From positions 1 to 28,767 of IMG/VR virus record IMGVR_UViG_3300028589_000034: 28,767 nt of DNA. One strand, given 5' to 3'. Shown piece after piece: positions 12,938 through 19,784 of the stretch. A program made the position numbers and the translations under genes. This stretch comes from a virus. A model generated the notes under the pieces. It did not search any database and was not told where the DNA came from. It was given only the letters and a program-made list of their open reading frames with translations. The number at the start of each line of letters is the position of its first letter. The stretch's first letter is position 1.

Positions 12938-14904
12938 GCCGTCGCCTCCATAAAATTCTCAGTCTCCGCCGCAACATCGGCGAACTTCATCCTTCCCACA
13001 GTCCAACGCCCATTCTTCTCCCTAGCTGAAATCTCAATCGGAACCGGAATCAACTCCAGGTTTTGCATTATCGTTTCGGCCTTCATTGCACCGAGCCTAA
13101 ACTTGCTGCGGTCATCAATCGGCAAATTCTTCACAAAGCCTTTCCAGATTTTTGAGTTCAATGCCGGTTGCTTGCCTGCGTGAGGATAATAGATAAGTAG
13201 TGGTTGTCGGCCATCGGATAGCTCGAAGCGGATTTGGAGTTTTCCGCCTCGGCCGGATTCGATTTTCATGGCGCGGACGGGGATGGATTCTTGTTCCGAA
13301 TAGTGCTTGCCAGTCAGCGCGGCATTAGGATCCAGCAATAGGGTTTTGCATGCGCGACACTCGCGGGCTACCTGATCGTTCTCGACAAAGCATCGAGGGC
13401 ACATGCGTGAATGCCAAAAGTGGTCGCAGCGCTCGCCGGAATGATCTTTGCCGATGCAGCGGCGGGCATTCGGGCTGTTCATGGTGTAGCACTTTTGACA
13501 TTGTATTAGGTCTTTTCCTTCCTTCTTGGCTTTCTCCAGCTCAGCCATTTCAAGCACTGGGTTTTCGTAGAGGGCGCCAAGCTCCATCATTACGCCCGCG
13601 TAATCCAACACCAGAGAGTCGGGCTTGCCACTGGCGGCGATCATCAATTTGCGCAATTCAGCAGTCAGCGCGTCACGCTCGACCATAGGCATTTCGTCAT
13701 CTTCAATCAGCAGTCGGAGGATGCGGCCGATAGCCTGAATCAGCAGAACGATTGCCTTGATTGGTCTCATCAAGACCTCGGTGTCCCAATAAGAATTATT
13801 CACGCCAGTCGTCAGAACTCCGACGTTAATCACGTATTTCAGCCTGCCAGCCTTCGACTCGGTAAGGATTCGCGTCTGTTCTTTTTGAGTCGTCGAGTCG
13901 ATGATGATCCCTATCTGATCCGGATCAACGCCGAGAAGCTTGAGAGCTGCCGCGATTTGCCGCGTATGGCGCTGAGTGGACGCAAAGATGAGGACGCCCT
14001 TCCGATCCTTAGACTTGCGCACGAAGTCGGCACAGATTGCCAGGCATAACTCCTTGTCGCTGACCGCCGCGTCAAGCTCCCATTCTGGGTAGTCCCACTG
14101 CTCGGCAGATAGATGGCTGAAGTCATAATGGGTGTCTTCGTCGTCAGGAAATCCAAAAGTAGGCGCGACTACCCACCCCTGCTCTATCATGAACTCGGTC
14201 GAGATGATTCCGTTGCCGACACCTCCTTCGGGGTAGTCAGGATCATCCGGCTCAATGCTGACAACGCCCCTCCATAGGTGTTGCGGAGTATCTCCAACAA
14301 TAGAATTGGCGCCGCGAAATGGCGAGCCGGTCATGCACGCCAAACGCATATGCGGCTTGCAGTCATAGAAGTGCAGCAGCGTCTTCATGTACTGCGAATC
14401 TGGCGATTCAAAGGGGCATTGGTGGCCTTCATCGATAAGGATTAGGTCGGGATGAAACTTCCTCAGTCGGCGCCGCTGCTCATGAGAAAGCTTGAGCTCG
14501 TCCTCGGTATAAGGCGAAAACCTGTATGTCTCCAGAGCCCTTGCAATGGTGCCCTCGCTAGCATAGACAACGGAGTAGTGAGTGCTCTTTTTGTTGCCGC
14601 AAGATGCGCTAAAGATCGAGTTATTAAGCCCGATAGACCAGGCGGCATCACTGTTCTGAGCTACCAGGAGTCCTTGCCGTTGAATAACCATTATCAAGAC
14701 GGTGGCCGGCTTGTCTCTTTTTAGCGCCGCCTCTTTCACTGCGGCAGCGCACTCTGCCAGCATAATGCTCTTCCCGCTTGAAACCGAGGCCGAGACAATG
14801 ACTGGTGGATGGATCTCGCGGTCGCCGAACTTAACAGTCTGGCGAGTCCTGAAGTGGCGGCACAACGCTGTTACTGCTGGCTTTTGAAATGACAGCAACG
14901 GCAT
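12934..14904 (-). CDS. SF2 DNA helicase with Cys-rich zinc region
   Basis: A 656-residue helicase. Motif I is SASVSSGKS (38-46), motif II DEGH (158-161), motif III TGSPFR (192-197) and motif VI QAIGRILR (390-397), so the two RecA-like domains look intact and are of the DEAD/DEAH-like SF2 type seen in phage replication. After them, residues 469-519 hold eight Cys in four pairs (CQKC, C-x9-C, CPRC, CRAC), probably two zinc ribbons for DNA binding. The C-terminal 130 residues are of unknown fold. The ATG at 14904 overlaps the AP2/HNH stop (TAATG). Likely unwinds DNA for replication or the adjacent nucleases. Confidence 0.85.
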   Translation of the reverse strand: MPLLSFQKPAVTALCRHFRTRQTVKFGDREIHPPVIVSASVSSGKSIMLAECAAAVKEAALKRDKPATVLIMVIQRQGLLVAQNSDAAWSIGLNNSIFSASCGNKKSTHYSVVYASEGTIARALETYRFSPYTEDELKLSHEQRRRLRKFHPDLILIDEGHQCPFESPDSQYMKTLLHFYDCKPHMRLACMTGSPFRGANSIVGDTPQHLWRGVVSIEPDDPDYPEGGVGNGIISTEFMIEQGWVVAPTFGFPDDEDTHYDFSHLSAEQWDYPEWELDAAVSDKELCLAICADFVRKSKDRKGVLIFASTQRHTRQIAAALKLLGVDPDQIGIIIDSTTQKEQTRILTESKAGRLKYVINVGVLTTGVNNSYWDTEVLMRPIKAIVLLIQAIGRILRLLIEDDEMPMVERDALTAELRKLMIAASGKPDSLVLDYAGVMMELGALYENPVLEMAELEKAKKEGKDLIQCQKCYTMNSPNARRCIGKDHSGERCDHFWHSRMCPRCFVENDQVARECRACKTLLLDPNAALTGKHYSEQESIPVRAMKIESGRGGKLQIRFELSDGRQPLLIYYPHAGKQPALNSKIWKGFVKNLPIDDRSKFRLGAMKAETIMQNLELIPVPIEISAREKNGRWTVGRMKFADVAAETENFMEATA

Positions 14905-15518
14905 TAGATGATCTCCTTATCCGGTAGATAGCGCGCGCGAAGAGCGTCAGCAATGCGTGGATCTTCCTGGGCTTCAGCATAAGCCAGTGCGTGCTCATGT
15001 TTTTTTCTTCTCCAGGCCTCATGAGCGGCGGCGGGAGACAAGAATCCGCCAAGATATTCACACTTGCCAGTGTTGGGATTGTTGCAATGCGCTAAAAACT
15101 TTTTACCGTTGCAATAGAGGCAAACTCCGAGGGGCCATTTACCCCTCCCTGCCGCATGATCAGTGAGAAAACAATTAAGCTTCTGGCTTATGAATATGCA
15201 GAAATCAGGGCTATAAATCTTATTGCCTTTAACTAATAGATCTTTATCGATCTCGTTACCTTCCCATGGCTGAGTTAATGCCCAAGCACGAAAGGATGAA
15301 AATCTATGCCATTCTGACGTTACATAGCAATCAGCGTAAGAAGGAGACTTATCCCGATGCCTTTCTGAGTAGCACCTAAGCAACATGTTGCTCCACGCCC
15401 TATATAGCGGGCACATCCAAATAATCTTGGACCTTCCGTCCGCGCGAATTGATTTGGTGATGTTGTAGTCAGCATCATTAATGCCGACTCCATACAGAAG
15501 TTTTCCCCATCCAGCCAT
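14904..15518 (-). CDS. AP2/HNH-type homing endonuclease-like protein
   Basis: A 204-residue protein. CPLYRAWSNMLLRCYSER, YVTSEWHRFSSFRAWA and QPWEGNEIDKDLLVKGNKIYSP ... CIFISQKLN form the HNH-like core typical of phage AP2-associated endonucleases, and WPLGVCLYCNGKKFLAHC ... YLGGF followed by a helix is the AP2-like DNA-binding part. Start at 15518 (MAGWGKLLYG) follows GGTGGGG; the TTG-start extension lies in the terminator's U-tract. The gene is visibly more AT-rich than its neighbours (for example 15181-15260), a sign of transfer. The stop is TAATG-coupled to the helicase. It follows RNA E1 directly. Confidence 0.8.
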   Translation of the reverse strand: MAGWGKLLYGVGINDADYNITKSIRADGRSKIIWMCPLYRAWSNMLLRCYSERHRDKSPSYADCYVTSEWHRFSSFRAWALTQPWEGNEIDKDLLVKGNKIYSPDFCIFISQKLNCFLTDHAAGRGKWPLGVCLYCNGKKFLAHCNNPNTGKCEYLGGFLSPAAAHEAWRRKKHEHALAYAEAQEDPRIADALRARYLPDKEII

Positions 15519-15531
15519 AAACCCCACCCAC

Positions 15532-15675
15532 AAAAAAGCCCTTTGACTGTTCGCTGGTGAGACTCCTGGCAGGACTTGGATCGACGGCGGTCAATCCTGC
15601 GAGGAACAGCGAACATCAAAAGGCTCTGGTTAGCCGTCGATCCTGATTTGCCTCGCCGTCTCACGGGCTACGCAA
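15532..15675 (-). ncRNA. Candidate structured RNA E1: pseudoknot/terminator upstream of AP2/HNH gene
   Basis: On the - strand a 5' arm with GTGAGAC (15664-15658) and GGATCGACGG (15643-15634) is followed by a long imperfect hairpin: AGCCTTTTGATGTTCGCTG (15625-15607) pairs with CAGCGAACAGTCAAAGGGCT (15556-15537), with an inner stem GCAGGA/TCCTGC. The hairpin interior holds CCGTCGATCC (15587-15578) and GTCTCAC (15563-15557), exact nested complements of the 5' arm. T6 follows (15537-15532). The topology equals that of RNA E2 at 8198-8306, although the sequences differ. A promoter lies at 15681-15709. No known family recognised. Confidence 0.6.
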
Positions 15676-15680
15676 ACCCA

Positions 15681-15709
15681 ACAATACCAATTCCCCGCAG
15701 TCAGGTCTA
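15681..15709 (-). promoter_or_regulatory. Promoter candidate for RNA E1; -35 overlaps stop codon
   Basis: TAGACC (15709-15704) and TATTGT (15686-15681) on the - strand are 17 bases apart, and TGG precedes the -10 as an extended element. The TAG is the stop codon of the upstream 121-residue gene. Each hexamer matches the consensus at four positions, so it would be moderate. Confidence 0.5.
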
Positions 15710-16072
15710 GCCGTTGCCTGCTGGCGATTTTGCTTTGGCGATAGCAGCATCAGCCGCATAGAGCGCGTCATTGCATGAAGAATCAGCACAGGCGTTGTAT
15801 GCTGCCTCTCGCAAGGAAATTAACGCCTCAAGCAACTCAACAGCATGCCGCTTGATATGGTCGACTCGCTTCTGTTCGACCTTGTTTTCGTTGCGCTGGC
15901 GGATGAAGTCCCAGGCCTCCGCTTCGGTATCAAAATAGCGTGACCAAGAACTGTTCTTTGGATCTCGACCGCGACCGCGAGCATGCATATAGAACTTCGC
16001 GGTTTCGTGCGAGTATTCTTGGCGTGCTGGCGGCGTGTTGAATGGTGAAACGGTCCATTTAACAATAGTCAT
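15707..16072 (-). CDS. Hypothetical phage protein (121 aa)
   Basis: Starts MTIVKWTVSPFNTPPARQEY; the first 70 residues (FYMHARGRGRDP, SWSRYFDTEAEAWDFIRQR) look like a small alpha/beta domain and the rest (EQKRVDHIKRHAVELLEALI ... ALYAADAAIAKAK) is helical, possibly coiled-coil. The start overlaps the preceding stop as TAATG. The stop codon is used as part of the candidate promoter for RNA E1. No family recognised. Confidence 0.7.
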   Translation of the reverse strand: MTIVKWTVSPFNTPPARQEYSHETAKFYMHARGRGRDPKNSSWSRYFDTEAEAWDFIRQRNENKVEQKRVDHIKRHAVELLEALISLREAAYNACADSSCNDALYAADAAIAKAKSPAGNG

Positions 16073-16290
16073 TATTCCTCACCCCCATGCACTTCCATGA
16101 ATCTTGCGTAACTGGTGCGCCCAGCAGGCTTCCATCCAGCGTCTACCGCCTTCTTGGTTTCAGCTCGGAATGCGTCTTGCTCGGGGCCGGTTACTTCGAC
16201 GAAGTCTTCCCATTCACCGATGTCCAGTACGGCTCCTTGGAGTACGCGGCATATGCGAGTCTTGTGATTGACGTAGAATTTCAGCTCCAT
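16072..16290 (-). CDS. Hypothetical small protein (72 aa)
   Basis: Starts MELKFYVNHKTRICRVLQGA and contains DIGEWEDFVEVTGPEQDAF and GWKPAGRTSY. It is acidic and mixed alpha/beta. It is TAATG-coupled to both the ParB-like gene and the next gene, which is the main support for translation. Function unknown. Confidence 0.7.
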   Translation of the reverse strand: MELKFYVNHKTRICRVLQGAVLDIGEWEDFVEVTGPEQDAFRAETKKAVDAGWKPAGRTSYARFMEVHGGEE

Positions 16291-17198
16291 TATTCGTCGC
16301 TCCCGATCAGGTCGAGTTGCTTGTCGGCGTCGAGTGCCTTGCCAGATTCGCGCATGTCGCGGACGGCTTGGATTAGATCGGCTAGCGCGTGAGAGCTGAT
16401 CAGCACAAGGTGAATTTCCGGGTTTTCGCAGGATTCAACCACTTTAGGGTCCAGGCCATTAACCAGCACAACAGCATTCGAAACCACCATGTCGACTTTT
16501 GGACGACTCGGAGCAGCCTTCTTGGGCGCCGCAACCTTAGCCGTCACCTTGTCCTTGCCAATCCCCTTGGCAGCCTCCTTGCGACGTTCCAGCTCGGCAG
16601 GCGCGTCGTGGCCGTGGTCGCGAATCAGCTTGGTTGCTTCGGTTGCACTGATTTCTTTTCGCTCGACGGCTTGGTGAATTTCTTCGGATCCGCTTGCCAG
16701 TAGGATCATCTGGTCAACGTGAGCCAAAGACATGCCCGCTTCGGCTGCGATTTCCTGGCGGCTCAGGCCGTCGATGTCGCGGGCATCAATATAGAGTCGC
16801 CCAAGTTCTACCGGCTTCAGCTTGAGCTGCTTATTACTGGATGCGATCCGCATGCGGCGCTGGCCTGGCGTACCGTCGAATTTCACGGCAGAAATATAGC
16901 CGTCAAACTCCGGCGTGACCTCGGCGTACTGCTGGTAGGCGTGAAAGCGGCAGTGACCGTCAACCAGTTCGATGTCGCCGGTTTCCGGATTGACCCACAC
17001 CTCAATCGGCGGGATTGGCAGGTTGGCAGTCAGTGCGCCCGCGATGCCGGCAACGTGTTCGCGCAGCTCATCGTCGTCGATGCGGACGTTAAAGCCGTCG
17101 ACGACCTTGATTGCTTTGATGTGGACGCGAATCGAATCGCCGCGTTTGGCTGCCGTGTTTTCTTTGTCCGATGCAATATTATTCAAAGTATACGCCAT
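16290..17198 (-). CDS. ParB-like nuclease/CTPase-domain protein
   Basis: A 302-residue protein. Residues about 25-105 form a ParB N-terminal domain with VRIDDDELREHV and VDGHCRFHAYQQ, the latter at the place of the GEHRxxA motif. A helix-turn-helix follows (LSRQEIAAEAGMSLAHVDQM, about 144-163), then a Lys/Ala/Pro-rich linker and a C-terminal helical part. Phage ParB-like proteins are often not linked to a partner ParA, and none is seen here, so roles in transcription or DNA organisation are as likely as segregation. Start at 17198 follows a canonical GACAGGAGCAAC block. Confidence 0.8.
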   Translation of the reverse strand: MAYTLNNIASDKENTAAKRGDSIRVHIKAIKVVDGFNVRIDDDELREHVAGIAGALTANLPIPPIEVWVNPETGDIELVDGHCRFHAYQQYAEVTPEFDGYISAVKFDGTPGQRRMRIASSNKQLKLKPVELGRLYIDARDIDGLSRQEIAAEAGMSLAHVDQMILLASGSEEIHQAVERKEISATEATKLIRDHGHDAPAELERRKEAAKGIGKDKVTAKVAAPKKAAPSRPKVDMVVSNAVVLVNGLDPKVVESCENPEIHLVLISSHALADLIQAVRDMRESGKALDADKQLDLIGSDE

Positions 17199-17225
17199 GC
17201 GGTGTTGCTCCTGTCGAGAACTGAA

Positions 17226-17648
17226 TTATTTGCCGCGAAAAACAACAACTGCCGAGGGGAATGGAGCGCTATTCTTATGACCGCCGAACTTCAAGCGTCC
17301 GCGAATGAACTCAATATCTCCCTTGATTGCGTAGTCATGCCACCAAGCTGTATCAGTTCGCGCCGGAACCAGACAAACAACGGTTGCGCCATTCAGACTT
17401 GATTCGTAAGCCTTGCGCATCCATGCCTTGATTGCTCGACCGTAAGGCGGATTCATCCAGCAGGAGCCTGACCAGTTTTGAGCGAGGCCATCCATCTGCT
17501 CGGTGTAGTAGGTCGCGCATTTCGCATTTTCTGGTGATGCGCAAACATCAGTTTTGAAGTCGAACTGCTGGTTGTATTTGTCGAAAAAATCCTGCGGTGT
17601 TGCCCACATCTCCGTTGCGCTGCTGAAGTGAACCGCCATATCTGTCAT
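17226..17648 (-). CDS. Phage Dam-type DNA N6-adenine methyltransferase
   Basis: A 140-residue protein with EMWATPQDFFDKYNQQFDF near the N-terminus, DVCASPENAKC (about 34-44), the catalytic SCWMNPPYGR (NPPY at 66-69), VVCLVPARTDTAWWHD and FIRGRLKF. This is the short Dam family of phages, which lacks a separate target-recognition domain. It would methylate adenine to protect phage DNA or alter regulation. The start at 17648 follows GACAGGAGCAAC, and a promoter lies 30-58 bases upstream. Confidence 0.9.
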   Translation of the reverse strand: MTDMAVHFSSATEMWATPQDFFDKYNQQFDFKTDVCASPENAKCATYYTEQMDGLAQNWSGSCWMNPPYGRAIKAWMRKAYESSLNGATVVCLVPARTDTAWWHDYAIKGDIEFIRGRLKFGGHKNSAPFPSAVVVFRGK

Positions 17649-17677
17649 CCAAGTTGCTCCTGTCTAAAGTGTCAGCG

Positions 17678-17706
17678 ACTATATCCAAACAACAACAATC
17701 AATCAA
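17678..17706 (-). promoter_or_regulatory. Sigma-70 promoter before the methylase; -35 overlaps stop codon
   Basis: TTGATT (17706-17701) and TATAGT (17683-17678) on the - strand are separated by 17 bases (a GTT-repeat-rich spacer). The TGA in the -35 is the stop codon of the zinc-ribbon gene. The palindromic core of the other promoters is absent here, so control may differ. Confidence 0.75.
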
Positions 17707-17975
17707 CTGTTGTCGCGATAACAAAAGTCGTCGTCGAATTTGCAGCCTATCGAGCCCATCCGATGTGGATGATGAAAGCAATCCGCATAGCAGACCTTGT
17801 AGCGACCGACGCCGTTTCGCATCTGCGGAATCTCGATGTCGTGCCTGTAGTTATCGCGGCGCCAGGATCGGGCGCCACAGTGACCGCACTTCGGCGGGAA
17901 CCGGTAGCTGTCCGGGTGCATCCGCAGTTTTCGGCGGTGGCCACAGGTTCGGCAGCGGCAGTGGGTTTTAGACAT
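17703..17975 (-). CDS. Zinc-ribbon small protein (90 aa)
   Basis: Starts MSKTHCRCRTCGHRRKLRMH; CRTCGH and CGHCGAR form a C4 zinc ribbon within the first 37 residues, and the C-terminal half has further Cys/His (CYADCFHHPHRMG, GCKFDDDFCYRD) that could hold a second metal. Likely a nucleic-acid-binding or adaptor protein. The start at 17975 overlaps the previous gene by eight bases; the longer in-frame extension covers that gene and is rejected. Confidence 0.7.
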   Translation of the reverse strand: MSKTHCRCRTCGHRRKLRMHPDSYRFPPKCGHCGARSWRRDNYRHDIEIPQMRNGVGRYKVCYADCFHHPHRMGSIGCKFDDDFCYRDNS

Positions 17976-18225
17976 AAAATGGCGGCTCCCAGTCGGCGTA
18001 GAATTTCGGTGCGCCTTCTGGTAGCTCGCTGTTGTCGTTGATGATCTTTTCGGTCGAAGCGTAGGTATGCCATTGCGGCGCAAGCTTTGCTTCGGTGTTG
18101 ATGTACTCGAAATCCCAGTCGCTTTGGGTTCCCAGGACTCTCGCTCTGTTTCTGGTTTCGGCAAACACGAGAACACTTGCTTCTCCAGGCTCGCCGTCGT
18201 GTACGTGCCATGCTCGCACTTTCAT
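17968..18225 (-). CDS. Hypothetical early protein (85 aa), first gene after the leftward promoter
   Basis: Starts MKVRAWHVHDGEPGEASVLV with a GACGGGAGCAAG ribosome-binding block upstream. It has an N-terminal beta-rich half (VLVFAETRNRARVLG) and an acidic, aromatic C-terminus (FYADWEPPFYV). As the first product of the leftward operon it would be made earliest. No family recognised; two other long frames over this stretch are shadows. Confidence 0.7.
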   Translation of the reverse strand: MKVRAWHVHDGEPGEASVLVFAETRNRARVLGTQSDWDFEYINTEAKLAPQWHTYASTEKIINDNSELPEGAPKFYADWEPPFYV

Positions 18226-18241
18226 CTACTTGCTCCCGTCA

Positions 18242-18270
18242 TTGCCATAGTAGCCGTTTCGGGATATTAT
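18242..18270 (+). promoter_or_regulatory. Rightward promoter of the regulator-primase operon
   Basis: TTGCCA (18242-18247) and TATTAT (18265-18270) with a 17-base spacer, each matching consensus at five of six positions. Its -10 occupies the same base pairs as the -10 of the leftward promoter on the other strand, so the two cannot be occupied together. Confidence 0.75.
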
Positions 18271-18284
18271 CAGCACTGAATATC
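18263..18284. promoter_or_regulatory. Operator candidate: imperfect inverted repeat
   Basis: Half-sites GATATT-AT-CAG (18263-18273) and CTGAATATC (18276-18284) form an inverted repeat apart from a two-base insertion. It covers the shared -10 region of both divergent promoters, the position expected for a lysis-lysogeny repressor. Confidence 0.5.
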
Positions 18285-18294
18285 ACTATGTCAA
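18266..18294 (-). promoter_or_regulatory. Main leftward early promoter
   Basis: TTGACA (18294-18289) and GATAAT (18271-18266) on the - strand with a 17-base spacer. The bases after TTGAC (ATAGTGATATT) resemble the ATAATGATTAT palindrome of the internal promoters. It faces the regulator promoter and drives the genes from 18225 leftward. Confidence 0.8.
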
Positions 18295-18308
18295 CTGGAA
18301 TAACAAAT

Positions 18309-18770
18309 ATGCGGGAATCCTTGCAGCAACGAAATGCTCGACTGGCTCAGTCCGGCGATTGCGGGCGAGCACTGTTATCGGTGATCCAGGAGTTCGGGTC
18401 TTCCGTCCTGCTGGCCGAAAAGATTGGTGTCGCCAGCACGGTTATCAGCACCTGGGTCCAGCTCGAAAAGATCTCGATGCGTGGCGCCAGATTGCTGGCC
18501 GAAGCGACTGGGCGCGAGAAAGAAGAGTTCCGGCCAGACCTGAGCGCAAAGGACTGGGAGCGCAAGTTTCCGGGACCGGTGCCAGGTCAGGAGTCCGTCA
18601 AGGATAGTGAGGATGCCAGGCTGCTGACTGACCTAGCTCACGACTTCGGTGGCGTGCCAGCTCTATGCAAGCAGCTTGGCGTCAGCATTTCGATCTATCA
18701 CAACTGGAAGTCTCGCGGGAAGATCCCGGTTCGTCGGCGCGAGACCATTCGGGCGTTGGCGGCGAAATGA
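18309..18770 (+). CDS. YdaS/Cro-like regulator with two HTH domains
   Basis: A 153-residue protein made of two related helix-turn-helix units. The first (SVLLAEKIGVASTVISTWVQ, about 32-51) is followed by EEFRPDLSAKDWE, the FRPDL tail typical of YdaS-type Cro proteins. The second (VPALCKQLGVSISIYHNWKS, about 114-133) ends with IPVRRRETIRALA. There is no S24 peptidase domain, so it is not a classical LexA-cleavable CI repressor. It starts at 18309 behind GGAA; the ATG at 18288 has no ribosome-binding site. It probably binds the operator between the divergent promoters. ATGA-coupled to the primase-like gene. Confidence 0.75.
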   Translation: MRESLQQRNARLAQSGDCGRALLSVIQEFGSSVLLAEKIGVASTVISTWVQLEKISMRGARLLAEATGREKEEFRPDLSAKDWERKFPGPVPGQESVKDSEDARLLTDLAHDFGGVPALCKQLGVSISIYHNWKSRGKIPVRRRETIRALAAK

Positions 18771-19636
18771 GCGAACAGGATCGCGTTCCCCAGCATGTCG
18801 TTGATCGCGCCAATGAGGATATTGTTGGCGTAGTTCAAGGCTATCTGCCGGATCTCAAGAGAGGCGGTAAGAACTGGTCGGCGCGCTGCCCATTCCATAA
18901 AGAGAAGTCGGCCAGCTTCACGGTCAGCGAATCCAAGGGCATGTACTACTGTTTTGGCTGCGGCGCTGGTGGCGATGCCGTCAAGTTCGTTATGGAACAT
19001 CAGGGCATGGCGTTTCGTGACGCCGTCCAATCGATTCTTGGCGAGCTGACTCTTGAGTCATCATCGATCGAGCCTCGCAAGCAAGCAGTGCGCGCCACCC
19101 GCTGCGACCTACCCAGCCACGCCGAAGACCGCCAGAAATCCGCAGACATCCTTTCTCGCTGCCAGTCAGCCGAACAACACAAGTACCTTATGCAGAACAA
19201 TACCGCTCCGAATATCCAGTGCCTGACTATCAAGGGCGCGCTGATCGTCCCGCTGATCAACAATATCGGCGAAAAAGTAAACGCGGCAGCAATCGCCGCT
19301 GACGGCGCCATAAAGTATGCAGCCGGCAATCCATCCTTTGGCTCGACCGCTATCTTGGAGCCGACATCAGCCGCCGAGTTCGATAGCAAAACCATTATCT
19401 GCGCCGACTACGCCCATGCCTGGCGCATCTGGTGGTCGCAACTCGGCAAGAGTCGGGTGCTATGCGCCATGGGAGCCGACAACCTGAACTGGATGCTGGC
19501 GAACTGCAAAGATCGATTCACCCATGTCGGCTGCGATCCCTGTGACGCCGACGAGCACGCAGAAATGGGTCGAGGCGTTGTCGCTATTCCGCTTGACCCA
19601 TACGCCAAACTTGACAGGAAGTCAGTAGCGGCTTAG
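18767..19636 (+). CDS. CHC2 zinc-finger primase-like protein
   Basis: A 289-residue protein. CPFHKEKSASF (Cys41, His44) and YYCFGCGAGGDAVKFVM (Cys62, Cys65) form the CHC2 zinc finger of DnaG-type primases. The second half resembles a degenerate TOPRIM region (ALIVPLINNIGEKVNAAAI, TIICADYAHAWRIW, HVGCDPCDADEH), but the usual acidic metal-binding cluster is not clear. No helicase domain is fused. It would prime, or recruit, replication with the DUF3987 protein encoded at 26506-28200. It is coupled to the regulator (ATGA), an unusual partnership that places replication initiation in the repressor's operon. Followed by a terminator. Confidence 0.8.
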   Translation: MSEQDRVPQHVVDRANEDIVGVVQGYLPDLKRGGKNWSARCPFHKEKSASFTVSESKGMYYCFGCGAGGDAVKFVMEHQGMAFRDAVQSILGELTLESSSIEPRKQAVRATRCDLPSHAEDRQKSADILSRCQSAEQHKYLMQNNTAPNIQCLTIKGALIVPLINNIGEKVNAAAIAADGAIKYAAGNPSFGSTAILEPTSAAEFDSKTIICADYAHAWRIWWSQLGKSRVLCAMGADNLNWMLANCKDRFTHVGCDPCDADEHAEMGRGVVAIPLDPYAKLDRKSVAA

Positions 19637-19653
19637 CCTGAATTACCCGGTTT

Positions 19654-19664
19654 TGCTCCTGTCA
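19654..19664 (-). promoter_or_regulatory. Orphan GACAGGAGCAA block without a gene
   Basis: The - strand reads gacaggagcaaaaccggg here, identical to the ribosome-binding blocks before real genes, but no ATG or GTG with an open frame follows. It lies in the spacer after the primase-like gene, antisense to it. It may be the remnant of a deleted leftward gene or a recombination joint. Confidence 0.5.
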
Positions 19665-19682
19665 AAGTGCCTGCCTGGGTTT

Positions 19683-19708
19683 TAGCCTGTCTTCGGACGG
19701 GCTTTTTT
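19683..19708 (+). terminator. Intrinsic terminator of the regulator-primase operon
   Basis: Stem gcctgtc / gacgggc (19685-19691, 19696-19702) with a TTCG tetraloop, followed by T6. It lies about 50 bases after the primase-like stop. Confidence 0.9.
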
Positions 19709-19733
19709 GTGGCGGCGAAGAAAGTGCGGGCGT

Positions 19734-19758
19734 AAAAAAGCCGCCTTAGTGGGGCGGC
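19734..19758 (-). terminator. Intrinsic terminator of the second leftward operon
   Basis: On the - strand gccgcc, a 7-base loop and ggcggc (19758-19740) are followed by T6 (19739-19734). It lies 26 bases after the stop at 19785 and is convergent with the preceding + strand terminator. Confidence 0.9.
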
Positions 19759-19784
19759 ATTGGTATCACAGGAAGCGCTGACAG

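Noticed and set aside
14687-14705. Operator-like GATAATGGTTATTCAA inside the helicase gene
   Set aside because: Resembles the palindromic operator but lacks a promoter, lies in coding sequence and is only an approximate match.
15532-15675. Group I intron or IscB-type omega RNA as explanation of E1 and E2
   Set aside because: Both are too short, do not interrupt a gene, and the adjacent proteins are small HNH/AP2 endonucleases without a RuvC domain.
16290-17198. Phage partition system with the ParB-like gene
   Set aside because: No ParA-type ATPase or centromere-like repeat cluster is visible nearby in this window.
16389-17402. Long + strand frames opposite the ParB-like and Dam genes
   Set aside because: They are shadows of strongly supported genes on the other strand.
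17747-18211. 154-codon - strand frame over the two small early genes
   Set aside because: Arg/Ala-rich shadow; the zinc-ribbon gene and the 85-residue gene in the other two frames have start signals and protein character.
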